Source: Uloborus plumipes | Taxonomy: Eukaryota; Arthropoda; Arachnida; Araneae; Uloboridae | DNA length: 64,000 nucleotides | NCBI GenBank assembly: GCA_038373865.1 | Contig: JAXGGA010002290.1 | Coordinates: forward strand, 1-64,000 | Reading direction: 5' to 3' | In this document: positions 1 to 12,560 of the stretch, piece after piece | Numbering within the stretch: position 1 is the stretch's first letter | How the letters are laid out: each line of letters opens with the position of its first letter | Position numbers and translations under genes: made by a program | Notes under the pieces: generated by a model | The model's database searches: none | What the model saw: the letters and a program-made list of their open reading frames with translations, nothing else | What the model was told of the DNA's origin: nothing

Positions 1-213
1 GTTTTAGTACAGGGCAAAAGGACCAATGAACGATCATCACGTAATTAAAAAATGTATTTAAAAACATTAAAAAAATAACAATAAGATTTGAAATGTTTTT
101 TCTTAAATGAATTGACAGTAGTTACTTCATTCCGAACATTTTCGAAAAGAAAATGACAAGAAAATGCTGTGTTTATCCACTTATTGTGGATGTTCATTTA
201 ATGAGAAAATGTA

Positions 214-1464
214 GGGGAGAGTGGTAATGAATGGGCCACTAACAAAATATGAAAAAGTATTTGCATGAATTTTTTTTTTTTGATGCCACCAATAGATGTA
301 GCTATTTGTTCTACTAAACTCATCCAATTTTCATTTGTTTGCGCTGAGCCATTTTCGAACTAGAGTGGCATGGTCAAGAATCTGACTGAAAAGTAAGTTT
401 TTTCCTTTTTAGTAAAACATTTCCTAGCTAAAATGTACCAAGTATTTCACTGCATACATATGTATAAGCTAGTCTTTCCATATCTATAAACTAATTTTAA
501 GATGTATTTTGATGTTATTTAAATTCAATGTACTCAAAAACCCTAAATGTATTCCAAAAGTATAGGTGGGGCTGAATGGGTCACTATGTCATGGTAATGA
601 ATGGGCCACCTAAATATTGTTTTTCTTCCTTTTCTTTGGATTTTCGCATTAATATGAAACATAACTGGCTGTCATAGATAGATTAAGATTACTGTCGTCA
701 AAATAGGTTTGTAGTAACTTCTAAATATAATTTGCAGATCTATATTACATTCCTATAGTACAATAGACCTCTGGTCGCAGAGCGTGGCTTGAACTGCGGG
801 TATGACAAAGATAAACCAAAAGCCATCTCTTTCAGTAAAACAAACCCGTAACCGAAAGAAAAAATATTGTTTATGCTGCAGTAGCAATGAATCTTCATAA
901 CAAGTTTGAAAATGAAGATGCAGTTTTTGAAAATGATTTTTAATATTATTTTTGAAATATATAAATTTTGTTAAATCATAGTGTGTATTATCTGTTATTT
1001 TTTTATATATATTTGATGTTATCTATTTCTTACAATCTCATTATTTAGTCATTTTTCTGCTACAATTGGTATGCATCAGTTTTATTTTAATTGCATCAGT
1101 TTTGATGTTTATATAATTTTAATTTCAGTATGATTTTGTATCATCATGTCAAGTGCCACATTTATTTTTTCATATTCAGCAAATAAAATATTAATTCCGC
1201 ATGTTTTCATTACTATTCATTGGCCCATTCATTACCTTCGATGGCCATTTCAACCCCATAGGTAGGGTTGAATGGGCCAAATTTCAAAATTTTTATTTTC
1301 TATTATAATTCAGTATAGACAGGTGCTAATCCAACTTTTATGACTTTTTTAGATAGCCAGATAAGTAAAGTAACTAAAACACCAATTTAGAGTTAAAACA
1401 AAGTGTTAGAAAAAATTACAAAAATTCAAAACCAAATAGTGGCCCATTCATTACCACTCTCCCC
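214..1464. mobile_element. TA-flanked DNA transposon, non-autonomous (family with GGTAATGAATGGGCCAC motif)
   Basis: Terminal inverted repeats of at least 27 bp are seen: the left end starts GGGGAGAGTGGTAATGAATG and the right end is its exact reverse complement. Both ends are flanked by TA (212-213 and 1465-1466), as expected for a TA target duplication. The terminal motif GGTAATGAATGGGCCAC recurs inside at about 593-609, in a variant at 565-585, and inverted near 1219-1237 and 1262-1277. The interior (620-1200) is AT-rich with no convincing transposase frame, so this is probably a non-autonomous copy. The superfamily is not certain. TA flanks fit Tc1/mariner-like (pogo class) elements, which is inference. 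Confidence 0.8.
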
Positions 1465-1822
1465 TACTTAGTTTTATTTCAACTACAGCAGAGAATCTGA
1501 TGCGGAACAATAAATGTTTTCATTCTTTTAAATTAATATGATCATATATTGAATCAAACTATTTACTATCGTATGACAAATGCTACTATTGTTAACAATG
1601 TTGTGAGTTTTTTAAAATAAAATTCCGCTTAATCGCTCAATCACTGGTCAGTTTACCTTGCACCAAAAAGGTTAAAATGCGACATAGACACTGGAAAAAA
1701 AATTATTAATAAATTTTGCTGAAATATGAAACCTAAACATTGAAAACTAAATGAAGTGGATATTCTTTTCACAACAAATAATGTATATTTAGTTTTAACG
1801 CAGACTTCTTCGTTAATAAATA
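1465..1822. other. AT-rich intergenic stretch
   Basis: No gene, RNA or repeat boundary is recognised between the two flanking mobile elements. Confidence 0.5.
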
Positions 1823-1993
1823 CAGTGGAGCCTGCTTAATAGAATAGCCATTTTGCCATGAAAATATATTCTAAAAAGCGGGATATTCCATTATCCGGGA
1901 TGAAAATTATGTATTACAACGATTTGGTACATTGAAAATGTATTATATTTAGCGGAATAGTTCTTTCACCGATATTCTACTCGGGATCGACTG
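1823..1993. mobile_element. Short MITE of pogo/Tigger type
   Basis: A 171-bp element bounded by TA (1821-1822, 1994-1995). The left end reads CAGTGGAGCCTGCTTAATAG and the right end, reverse-complemented, CAGTCGATCCCGAGTAGAAT. These are imperfect inverted repeats that continue inward (AGAATA / TATTCT). The start CAGTnGAnCC resembles pogo/Tigger termini. It is too short to encode protein. Confidence 0.65.
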
Positions 1994-2424
1994 TAGGAAC
2001 ATAAATAAAATAACTAAGTAATATATTGTGAAATAATTCGCTTTTTTTTAGTCTTAACCAGCTCTGAAAATGAAAATGTAAGAAAAAAATTAACATTTTC
2101 ATATTAAAATTATACTGCGTTCATTGAAAAGATAGATAAGATGTAAATAAAGAATAGTCACAGTTAGCTTCATCTATCACATGTTTGGCTTCGACAAGAA
2201 AACATTGGTACCAAGCAGAAGACGAATGCGAATCAAAATAGGGTGTTCCAAATCCATTTTTTTTATTCCGGGAAAAATCCCTAAAAGTACCATAGCAGCA
2301 AACCTTTTGGCAACCTGTTTGTTTAGTTTCGATCTATCTTTTCAGAGAACAGATTGTAGGATATTCTGGAAGTTAATATAAATGGGCATTTTTCTTGAAG
2401 TTTAGCATTGCACGTTGAAGCAAC

Positions 2425-2603
2425 CAACTGTGCCCAACAAGAGAGCGGCAAGGGGGGGGGGGGTCATGGCACAAACTGCGCCTTTGCGTTAGAGGTACTT
2501 TCCGGGGTATTTTTCGGTTTTTGAAAGGCTATCGGCCATAGTTGTTATCGGTGGTATTGGGCAGGGGCAAGGGCATGCGCCATTGCTGTTATGGGCACCT
2601 ATG
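2425..2603. repeat. GC-rich repeat, possible hAT-like MITE
   Basis: A GC-rich island with a run of G (about 2450-2463) in AT-rich DNA. The ends show weak inverted similarity (GTGCCCAACA on the left, GTGCCCATAACA in the complement of the right). The flanking octamers GAAGCAAC and AACGCAAC match at 6 of 8 positions, which would fit a degraded hAT 8-bp duplication. Assignment is tentative. Confidence 0.35.
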
Positions 2604-3589
2604 AACGCAACTGAAAGAGAAATAACTGCTACTATTTTCCATGATTAATAAATTTCTGTTTACTGTATTAAATGACTTAACTGAAATAAAATGGGAACCA
2701 ACATAACTACCAAATACCAATGTTGTTAGAGAAATGATGTTTGAAATGTGAAAAAAAAAGAAATCTAATGTATTTTTATGTATTTATTTATTTATTTTTA
2801 TTTATGTAATTATTTTATTTATGTTAATTTACTTTATTTATTTATATATTTTTTTGTTTGGTTTTGTTTTCCTCGGGCTCTTTTTTTTTAAATAAAGGAT
2901 ATAGGGTAATTGTAGTATTTAAATTGAAAACTTTTTTTCACAAAATGACATCGTGGCTCTAATTTACTTATTAGTTTTGAAGCATCAAACTAAAATATTC
3001 TCGAAAAAATTCTAATATAGATATCCTGGCTATCCTAGACAAAATACAAAAACAGCAACAACAAACTGAATTAACGAATAAAAAATTGACAAAAACTTAA
3101 AAAAAAAACGAAAAAAATCTTTAAATTTGATCGTGTTTTAAAAGGCTTACAGTTTTTTTTTCTTTCAATATTGCTGAACATATAAAATAAGACAATTTTT
3201 CGACTTTTCATAACCGATTTTCTGAAATTCCAAGAAGTAGAGTTGCCCGAAATACTGAAGATCTGCACTTCTAACATTTCAAAGAAATAGGATGTCCTGA
3301 AGAAATAATGAAGTAAGATCTTCTTAAAAGTGTTTTCTCCAAAAGAAAAGAAACCTTCTAAGAATTACTAACAAGCTGAAATAAGTGGTGGTTCAGTCGA
3401 AGCAATTTAAGACACTTCTTTAAAAGTACATTTTTAAAAAAGTCTCTAGAAGTTTTTTCCAAGAATATTTAGCAGAAGGTTGAATTTCCTAAGTAATTGC
3501 TGGAACCTATTTTCTAACAACTTGAACTAACTAAAGGGATATACAACAAAAATCGACTTTTTTTTCTGGAAGGAGCTTGAACATAAACA
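2604..3589. other. AT-rich intergenic DNA with ATTT-type simple repeats
   Basis: Holds a TTTA/ATTT-rich low-complexity tract at about 2775-2860 and homopolymer runs. A 68-codon minus-strand frame (3071-3277) is low complexity and not convincing. Confidence 0.5.
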
Positions 3590-5118
3590 AATTTCTTATA
3601 CTTAAACCATGTAAGTGATAATTAATGTTTCCTGCTTTTTTCCCCTACTTTTTACTCTTGATAAAACTGCATACGAATATAAAAAGTTAATTGTGAAATT
3701 TAATGTTGTTTTGAAGTTATACAAAATTATTTTTAAATATCTTATCGTGTTACGTAAAACGCAAAATGCTTGAGACTTAGGCTAAAAAAAAGTAATTAAA
3801 GCTTAAAGGATTTTTTTTTGGGGGGGAAGGGGATTATCATTTGGTTTCAAAGGTAATAATACTACTACTAAGAATTTCATGAAAGGATTTAGGAAATATC
3901 TACACTGCAAAAAAAACTGTTGTTTTTACAAACTGTAAGATGCACAGTAATAAACTGAAACTAGCAACTTCACTGTTTATTACTGTAAACTAGCAATTTT
4001 ACAGTCTACTACTGTAAAACTAGCAATTTTACAGTTTATTATTGTAAACTTACTGTAAAATTATCTGTATTACACTGTAAAAATAACATTTTTTTTAGTG
4101 CATGAAATAATATTTTTTAAATGGCATTCTTACAAAACTTCCAGAAAAAAAAATCTAGGAGATTTTTTTCTGTTTCTTTAACACTTTTATAATAAAAAAG
4201 GTATGTTTTAAAAATTAACTAAATAATAAAAATTAAAAAATACATCTTATCGTTTATTTCATCAAACCGATATTTTTCACTTAGAATTAAAACAGAAACC
4301 CCATATCTTCTCTTTTTCAAAAATAAATTGTATGGGTTTTTTTAACTATTCTAATAGGATTAATTTAACTATTAATTCATCTCTTTCGGCTTGAGTTATT
4401 TATTTTTACTATTCTTTAAGAAAAAAATTACGTTTTAGTTTATGACATTTTTACTGTTATTTTGTTCTTACTTATTTTCGCAACCTGAAGATAAAAAGTA
4501 CTCAAAAAGTTCATTTCTTTTGAATTACACTTTTTACTTGCTTCCGTTCATACTGACTAACTGACTGTTTTTCAAATTTGCATTTTTTTTCTTTTTATAG
4601 TACTAAATTTTCCTTTCTTACATTGAAACCAGGTAACTGATAGTTAATGTTACATTTTTCTCATTCTTTATATATAGTTAAACTAGATGCACATGTAAAA
4701 AGTTAATTGAGAACTTTGATGTTGTTTTAAAATTTCATAAAATTAATTTTAAAGATCTTATTATGTTTAAGAAACAAAAAATATTTTTAAGTCTTTTGGT
4801 ATTGAAAATTAAATAGTATTTTTTAAAATCATTTTAGAGCGTTATATTTGGTTTGAAAGATAGTAATAAACGCTACTGGAAAATTAATAAAAGGATTATA
4901 AAGCGTAACTGAAATTAGACATTTTAAAGGACATTCTAATTAAACTTCTTTAAAAAGTTCAGAAGCTGATCTTTCCATTCTGTAACGTGCTTTAATTGGA
5001 AAAAAATTCGTGCGTTTTCAGTAACTAAATTTTGTACAAAAATTAAAAATAAAGTCTTTTGTTTTTTCTGAGTACAGTTTTGACTTAGAATCAAAATCGT
5101 AGCTCTATATTTTACGTA
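3590..5118. repeat. Diverged tandem duplication, two units
   Basis: Unit 1 (about 3590-4305) and unit 2 (about 4610-5118) share ordered blocks. Examples are a shared AAAAAGTTAATTG at about 3685 and 4710, a TTTGGTTTxAAAG block at about 3841 and 4850, and an ACTTAGAATxAAAA block at about 4280 and 5075. Offsets are near 1.02 kb before, and about 0.8 kb after, a MITE that is present only in unit 1. No protein is recognised. Confidence 0.6.
3903..4100. mobile_element. MITE of the CACTGCAAAAAA family, copy A
   Basis: Begins TA|CACTGCAAAAAA and ends in TTTTTTTAGTG|CA. The body consists of short alternating motifs (CTGTAAA, TAGCAATTTTACAG) that form nested palindromes. The corresponding position in the second tandem unit (near 4910) lacks it, so it behaves as an insertion. 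Confidence 0.65.
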
Positions 5119-8100
5119 CTTGAAGATTAGCGATGCTGTTCCTCTTTGTTGTTTGAATATAGAAAATCAGTTCATTAAATATTATTTATTCATTATTCAT
5201 TAAATATTAATTTTCGGATCCTGCTTCATTTTGCAGCCTAAGAAAAAGATGAAACTCATGTAGGTCGTGATTATCCTATACGGATAATTTTATGAGGGTG
5301 ACGGAAAGCTACTGAACTTACATAGGATAAATTAATTTTAGTTTTGAATAAATTTTAAAATTTCTTTTAAAATTAAAATTATATTAAAATATTTATATGA
5401 TTCAACTGACATAGAGTAAATTATAATTAACGATTTTATGCTTAACAACTTAAATATTTTTTCTTTTTAGCACGAAAAAAATTATATTTAAGCAGCTTGA
5501 AGACTGTTCTGCAGCTTTTTCAGGGTTAAAAATCATTCCCTTTATTCTAAATATTTGCAATTATCACAGCAACTGGAGGAATAGTTACGACATTAATATT
5601 TATCAGGATTTTTCACTCTAACAACATATATTTTTCAATGTAATTGTTAAGTTAATCTCTGTTCTTCTTATTATATGTTGTATAATGTACCCATTTACTT
5701 CTGTAGGTGTTGAAAGAAAAGCCAACAATATTTTCCCGAAAAATTTTAATTAAACACAATATTAATTAATTATAAAACTGTAGAATCATAACTTTAGACA
5801 CCTGGTTGTAAACAGCTGCTCCATTCGACATTGGGAAATTTTTTTTTTAATAATATATTTTTTTTTTTTTATACAAAAGCATGTGTTTGAAGCTAAAGAA
5901 AAAAAACACATTTAAGAATCAGACAAAAATGAAATTGCATTAATTCGGAAACTTGAATCCTCTCAGCGACGTCTTTTGAGAAAAATTAGTTTAAAAACTT
6001 ATTAAAGCATTTTCAAAGTAGAATTATGTATTTAAAACAACTAAATTACGTAACTTTTCACTTAACATTTTAATTGAATTACTTCACATTTTCTCTACCC
6101 TAGTTCCAAAGATATGCCATCCCTAAAGCACAGCACACATTATTATACGACTGCCGTATTTCACTTAGGCGAAATAATACTCACACAAGCTATACAGCAC
6201 TATTCTAGTTTCAGTTACACATTAGTCAGTTCTCTAAAAATCAAAATTTTCTTGTTTTTTGTAAAAGAGCCGCATTAATTTAATTTTCTCCATTTTTTCT
6301 CAAACTTGATTAACTTTTCTTAGACACGACTAATTAGATTTATGATCCTTAAGTTCCGAATAGCTTTTCTGTGAAATAAAGAGAAAAAACATGTAGAGAT
6401 ATTTCATTATAATTTCTTTTTTGCGTAAGTAAACGTAATTTAAATTCATTTATTCGACTTTACTCTTTCTCTTAAATCTGAGTTACATGGTAAGATATAT
6501 GTAATTATAATGTGTAATGTCAATTTGTTATATTTATATACTTTTAAAGTGTGCTAAATATTTATTTCTATTCAATAATTAACTCAGCATAACAACATTC
6601 ATGAAATGCTTTAAAATTAGAGTCAAGTTAAACATATTTCTAGTTGAACTTTTAAAAAATACTGTCTCCTCCAAATTAGACCCTAAAGTAATATAAGGTT
6701 AGTTCAAATATTTTTGGGTTAGAGAAAAGCAAAAGTTTGAAACTTCCATCTAATGTTTTTAAATCCATATTTTTAGTTATTCATAAAAACAAACTCTTTT
6801 CAAATTCACTCAGAAAAATAGAAATAAAAATGTTTGCTCACAGTTTTTTCGTAGATGACAATGCGGGTCATAATTCGAATGATGAATCAAATACATAAAT
6901 AATAACAAAAGTAGACATCATAAGTTGTTTTTACTAACAAAATGCCTGTGTTAAAAGTTAAGAAAAATAGGGTTTTTAGTAAAGATTTTGCAAAATAAAC
7001 TTTTCTTTTAAATTTCAAAACAACAAAAAACACCCTCGTGATGCTTTAAATATAGAAATAGCATAATTTGTTTATAGGAGAAAAAATGGTGCAGATGTTT
7101 ACTTGTAATTTGACTCATCAAATCTACCAAATGAAAAAATATAAAAACCAACTTCAGGTGATGAGTAGCATTACTATACTATCCACAGGACATTTTGTTG
7201 TTTATAGCAAAAAAAAGAGACTTAACTATAAATTGAAGCCTGAATCAGCTTAATTTTTCAAAAAACAAATACATGAGGTGGATTTTTCAAAATTCATACA
7301 GAAAAGCGACTCTAAAAAATGGTCAAAAATCGAAATTTTTGAAAAAATGCTCTGAAATTTTTGAAAAAATAAACATTTTAAAAAAAGCTTAGTTTCTATT
7401 CAAAAAATCTTAAGAAAAAATAAATTTGTACTTATCTCACAGATATCTATCTATTCGCAACAAAAAAATAAATCCCAGACATGATTTTTTTTATTATTTT
7501 TTCGACGTCGCATGGTATTAAGTGATTGACGTAGAATAACCCTTCTGTGCTTTGCTCTAATACTTTCATCACTAATGGTGACCAACTATGACTCTTTGAA
7601 ATACGTTTTTAACTGCTTTAGTAGTTCATACTTTTCCAACAAAGAGGATATTGTCAATATAAAAAGTCTCAAAAATCAAATAATAGGGGTGAAATATTGA
7701 TTTTAACAATTAATAGATAACTGGTATCCCCAACTTTTACTCCCAGCCTAAAATCACGCATATTAGTGTTATGTAAAATGTATCAAAGTTCACGTAAGAC
7801 TGACGAAAAAACTTTAATGTTATAGAATTTAGAAGATCCACGGAAGTTTTTCAAAGCCGGTATAAGTGGAATCATGGAAACAAAATTTTTTTCTCAGATT
7901 GTCAGATTGTCATCAAGGAAAAAAAAACTGAGGTATCAATTAATAAATGAGCCCCTTTGTTCGTTTTTGTTAGGATGCAATATTATCAGCTTGTATTGTG
8001 AATGAAACTCAAATAATAATAGGAATTAATATTTTTCTGATACAGGTGTCATTTTTCTAAAAAATAGCAAGTTTTTACATTTGAAAGAGATTTCGGCTAA

Positions 8101-9040
8101 ACGTGATTATACGTATGGCAGTTCAACATTTAAATAGATAAATATTTTCTTTTTCTTTTTGAATAAGATTTCTGGAGCTTTTTTTTTTTCAGACGAATTG
8201 GCAACATTTTCAGTTAATCCACCATATTAATACCAGGGGCCGAATAGTAAAAGTTCTGACATTTTTTACTTTAATAACATCATATAGAATAAAAATGTTT
8301 TTAATGCCATATGCGAAACAGCATAGTTTTTAACGACATTAAGAATTTCTAAAAATAAAATTGTGCTTAAGTCTTCATCACTGGTCAGACTACACACATT
8401 TTTTTCTCTCTCCTTCCCATGTTTAAAAGTTTCTCAGACACATACTTTTCAAACAATACCGCAACTTGTAATGAATACGTTACAAAATAACGTCCTAAAT
8501 TTAACTGTCAGTACAACGCTTTAATTGCCTCGCTGACATGAAGAGAAAATACCTATAAAAAGTAACACAACTTACTATATCTACTATCTTAAAAATCGCC
8601 TGCTTTTATTTTCTCTGTTTTTAATGAACTAAAACTAAGAAAATTATAAAAATGTCGTATAAATTGCGACATTGCAACATTCTTTCTAAAATGTTTTATT
8701 TCGGAAAATGTATTATTTTATTTTTAAAGCTAGGAAAGAAAACTTCCTTTTTAACTTTGGTAAGGTTAATGTTGGTTTCTATAAGCAACAAAATTGTTCA
8801 TTTGGCTTATTTTTATATCGTGCTTTTAAGAAATTACAGTTGAATTACAACTAAAATTGAGTAATTTTTCTGAGATATTAAATCATTATCAAATGACCTT
8901 TTAATTTTATATCAAAGCCGTGCAGGTGCCGCTAATTATTGATAAAACTCGATTCTGCCATAGAAGGCAAATTACAGTGTCTGCAGAAACTAGTTTTTGA
9001 TATATTTGAAAAACAATTCCAGACGAATAATAGAGTTTTA
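5119..9040. other. Long AT-rich stretch with no recognised gene
   Basis: About 3.9 kb of AT-rich DNA with scattered A/T runs. The frames at 7068-7253 and 8652-8843 are short, AT-driven and lack recognisable motifs. I see no transposon ends with confidence. Confidence 0.5.
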
Positions 9041-9239
9041 CCACCGTTACGGATGTAACACTCAAACTTTGAACGCACATAATTACGATTTGTTACACAA
9101 TTTTTTTTCTTGTGAAATTTTATGTTTTTTACACGTTTGTAGATTTTGGTGCTGATTCTTCGATTATTTAAAAAAAAAAAAAAACAATTATGTTTTAAGT
9201 TTGATTCTTAAGTTTGTCCGTAACGGTGGAATTGCCCCA
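9041..9239. mobile_element. Right-end fragment related to the nested TA element at 29516-31498
   Basis: The sequence ending at 9239 reads GGTGGAATTGCCCCA followed by TA, close to the right terminus of the element at 29516-31498 (CGTGGAATTGCCCA|TA). The motif CCGTTACGG/CCGTAACGG occurs at both ends of this stretch (9045 and 9218). No left terminus was found, so this is an end fragment or a related family. Confidence 0.4.
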
Positions 9240-9629
9240 TAGTGAAATGTCATAATTTGACAGAGTTTTTACCGAGCTTTACTTTCAGCAAAAAAATAAA
9301 ATAAGTAAGCTTGCACAAAAAAACTAAAGGACTGTGTTGTCCTTTACCGCCGCATGGCATACTTTTTTCCATCTTTTTTTCTTTTTCAATTGTTTTTTGT
9401 TCAAAAATCATTTATATTTGAAACTGCGGAGTATACAGAAAAACACAATCAAAATTTATATATTTCAAAACTTACTTCGATCATAATTCATAAAAGCTCC
9501 GTAGACACCATGTGAACTCCAAATTATGAGAAACAATGCAGGAAGAAACTGTCCACCTGCTTTTTGAAATCCCATTTTGAAACTTGTGCCTCCCTTAAAA
9601 CATCGCTAAAAACAATCCCAAGTCTCAGA

Positions 9630-9870
9630 AAGTTATGAGAGCGGTTTTCACTTCGACCACTTTGTGTCAGAGAAATTCCAAGACAATGCTCGCAGTCGGA
9701 ATCGAAAACTCGATGTGCCGCGCCGAAACAAACAACCGGCCGGCACAGCTGACTGGGGAACCAGAGCAGGGGGGGGAGGGGACATGGTCGCGTGACGTCA
9801 CGAGATCACGTGCCACTCCGACCCTATATGTGTGTGTGTGTGTGTGGGTTTGCCTCCGCCTCTGAGCTAT
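9630..9870 (+). promoter_or_regulatory. CpG-rich patch with CRE, E-box and TATA-like motifs
   Basis: This is the most CpG-rich stretch of the left third of the window. It contains a perfect CRE palindrome TGACGTCA (9793-9800), a perfect E-box CACGTG (9807-9812) and a TATAT core (9825-9829) about 25 bp further on, followed by a (TG)n run (9828-9848). The order CRE, E-box, TATA suggests a promoter reading rightwards, which is inference. A 76-codon frame (9635-9865) spans the patch but has no recognised domain. It could also be a GC-rich repeat. Confidence 0.35.
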
Positions 9871-10136
9871 CTTTCTCTTTGTTTCTCACATACTCTAAGA
9901 ATGCTCTTGGTGTTCCCTAACTGTAAATGGTCCGTTTTGGCATGTGCCGTTCCAGTTAAAACGTTTGGCGATTTTGGCGGTGGGGATATTGGCGTGGTAA
10001 AAGTTATTATCCTTAAAAAGGGATTTTCACTCTACGCGAAACAACTGAGAGGATTTAGGGATAAGCTGCTGCAGTGATTTTTCTTCCCGGAAACCAGGAA
10101 GTTAAGTGGAGGCTTAGAAATGTGAAAGAAATTAAG

Positions 10137-10279
10137 TGTTTTTTTTTTTTGTACTTTTTCTTAGTTTTTCCCAATTTAAAAGCCACATAGTAATGTTTTT
10201 TTTTTTTTTTTTTTTTGTACTTTTTCTTAGTTTTTCTCAATTTAAAAGCCACATAATAATGTTTTTTTTTTTTTTTTTG
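10137..10279. repeat. Tandem dimer of a ~65-bp unit with poly-T
   Basis: Two nearly identical copies of a unit containing GTACTTTTTCTTAGTTTTT and AATTTAAAAGCCACATA, each preceded by a long T run. They start at about 10151 and 10217. The lysine-rich frame read on the minus strand here is an artefact of this repeat. Confidence 0.8.
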
Positions 10280-10284
10280 AAATA

Positions 10285-10727
10285 GAGGAATGTGGGGCAA
10301 ATTGAAATAGCGGGCAAAGTAAAATTTTAAAATTTTTTAGTTTGCAGAGCCACCTATCTAGAAATATTTTAATTCAGTTTCTAGACATATTGTTGATTCC
10401 TGCCAAAAAAAAAGAATCGCTGCAAAGATCAACGTCAAGAATGCCGATTACTGTTCAGGAGGACTTTTTTTTTAATATTATCAATTTCACCATCACTTTT
10501 TTTTTCTCTTTTCAATTCAGAGTTTGGAAATAATTATTAATTTACTTTCGAGAGAAGGTTTTTATTTATTTATTTATTTTTTAATTTTGTTAGTTTACCC
10601 AAAAGTAATGTCAAAATTTTATCACGCTTCTTTAAACCAAATTTCATATTATTGTTCATTAAATTACATAAACACACTAGATATGAAAATTAAAAAAAAA
10701 AATAGGGTGGGGCTGTAGTAAGCACTC
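10285..10727. mobile_element. Possible degraded TA-flanked element related to 23366-24286
   Basis: The left end, after TA (10283-10284), reads GAGGAATGTGGGGCAAATTG and then GAAATAG, closely matching the terminus of the element at 23366. A candidate right end is GGTGGGGCTGTAGTAAGCAC at about 10707-10726, followed by TA (10728-10729), but it is poorly conserved. Coordinates of the right end are uncertain. Confidence 0.4.
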
Positions 10728-10869
10728 TACTTTAGGAGGTTTTCTAATTTAAATTTATTTTTCCGCTTATAAATACCCATTAAATGTAAGTCTTTTATTC
10801 TTTGAAAATTTGAGGATATCTAAAAGCAGTATGCGAAGGAGAAAATTATCGACACATTAAAAATGCTGC

Positions 10870-11515
10870 AACACTGTCTTTATGTGTATATTTATTCGAA
10901 ATGAGAAAATTAATTTATTAGTTTTTGTATCAACTAAAAGGTTTATTTTTTTACATTTAATTATTTTAATTATTTGTTTTATTTTTACTCACTACACTTT
11001 CCTACTATATGTTATACTCATATTTGCAGAAAATTATTTATTTCTCGTTTATAAATTTATTCATCGTAGTTTCTTGTTCAAGGCATACTGAAAGTAATTT
11101 TTTCAAAATATTTTTTCCTCCGGTTGATAGACAAAATTTGACAAATTATAAATAATATATTTTCGCCTTTCAGCTCAAAAGATCAGGATTTTAATTATTC
11201 ATTAGTGTCATATGAATATCAGCTGTGAGGGTTATTTTTAATATTCCATTCAGTTTCATACACTTTATAAACTATTTGTTTTGTTTTTACTCTGTACACA
11301 TTCATACTGCATGCCATACAAAAGATTGCTGAAAATTAGATGTATTTACTTCTTAATAAAATTATTCATCATTGTTTCTTGGGGAAAGTCTACTTTGAAA
11401 ATAATGTGTAAAAAAGATTTTTTCGCAGATTAATCGGCAAAATTTTGCCGATAATCAAGAATCGGCCCAAGTAGCCAATTATGACTGATTAATCGATGAA
11501 CCCTTATTATATAGC
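10870..11515 (+). repeat. Dimer of a ~300-bp repeat unit, locus 1
   Basis: Two diverged units lie in tandem. Each runs through a TTTGTTTTATTTTTACTC-like block, a CACTACACTTTCCTACT/CACATTCATACTGCAT block and a TTATTCATCRTNGTTTCTTG block. The second ends in the perfect 20-bp palindrome ATCGGCAAAATTTTGCCGAT (11433-11452). The same dimer occurs in opposite orientation at 25850-26490. It is probably a dispersed repeat or transposon of unknown class. Confidence 0.55.
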
Positions 11516-11985
11516 ATTTTTTTTTAATTCTGCAGTAGATATCTCAATTTGAAACATTACTTATGCTGAAACTCTAAGGAAAAACCGTAAACATAAAAAG
11601 GAAATGACGAACAAAGACCTTTCTGCTTTCCAATACAGTTCCGAGGAATTATGGATTCCCTTTCCCTAAATCCTTTCCAATGCTTTGTTTTACTACAAAA
11701 CATGGTTTTGTGTTCCCCAATTTAGTGTTATGTATTTCCTGCCATCTTTTATACAGGTATTGGCAAAAGATCCATTAGGTTTTCGTTCCTTTTTATGTGT
11801 TGTTTTGAAGCATTGTGTTATTGAGTTACATTCATTTCCTCCATTTGTATACATGGGCTAACTTTTTCATTCTTTGCGCATGCTTTCATTTTACTTGCAT
11901 TTGAAACATAATGTTTTGTTTTGTGAACGAACGTATAGGATTAAGTATTAGATTACTTAAGCTTCACTTATGTGCATTATCATTT
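11516..11985. other. Intergenic, nothing recognised
   Basis: AT-rich sequence between two repeat blocks. No gene or transposon end is recognised. Confidence 0.5.
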
Positions 11986-11989
11986 AGAG

Positions 11990-12560
11990 TTTTCAAAATA
12001 GACTCTAAACTTTTAACATATGTAGTAGAGTAATTCTTTGGAAAAGACTTAGAAATTTCAAATTTGTTTCGGAATATGCAAGATTAAGTTTTGTAATAAT
12101 TATGCATGTGTTTTACATTAAGTCCGCGTTTACGATTTTTGAAACTACTATTTCTAGATGCATACTTCCAGCAGCAAAAGTGGTCAAAACAAGACGCAGA
12201 TTTAGAATAAGACTCCAAACTTTCATTTTCTGCAATAGAATGATTAGTCACAAATGACTTACAGGCTAAAAGTCTGCTAAAAAGAACACAAGAATAGCAA
12301 ATAAAGCATTTACGCAACACCAGCATACAGCCCTATCAAATAGAATGTTAAAACTGAATTTCAAACTTTCAAATTGTGCAGTGGAGGGATTCCCCAGAAA
12401 AGACTTAAAGTTATGCATTTTTGAAGAACACGCATGATTACGCATTAAAGTATTGAGGCATTACTCACACACAGCATTGTAAATTAGAGTACTGAAATTA
12501 GATTCCAAACTTATGCAGAAAAGTGAGTCAGCAGGAAATTCTTGTAAATTTAAAATTTTG
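11990..12560 (-). pseudogene. Degenerate internally repeated coding relic
   Basis: The minus strand shows at least three related blocks (about 11990-12070, 12150-12250 and 12345-12440, with a weaker one near 12490-12540). They contain variants of a motif with Glu-Ser-Leu-x-Ser preceded by Ser-Thr-Ala or similar, and a Lys-Ser-Phe segment. Only the middle block lies in an open frame (12084-12326, 80 codons), which is rich in Cys and Ser and includes His-Ser-Ile-Ala-Glu-Asn-Glu-Ser-Leu-Glu. No family was recognised. A decayed tandem-repeat protein gene, or a zinc-finger-like relic, is possible but unproven. Confidence 0.25.

Noticed and set aside
10055..10300. Lysine-rich 81-codon minus-strand frame
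   Set aside because: Product of a poly-T containing tandem dimer; its repeated peptide simply reflects the DNA repeat.
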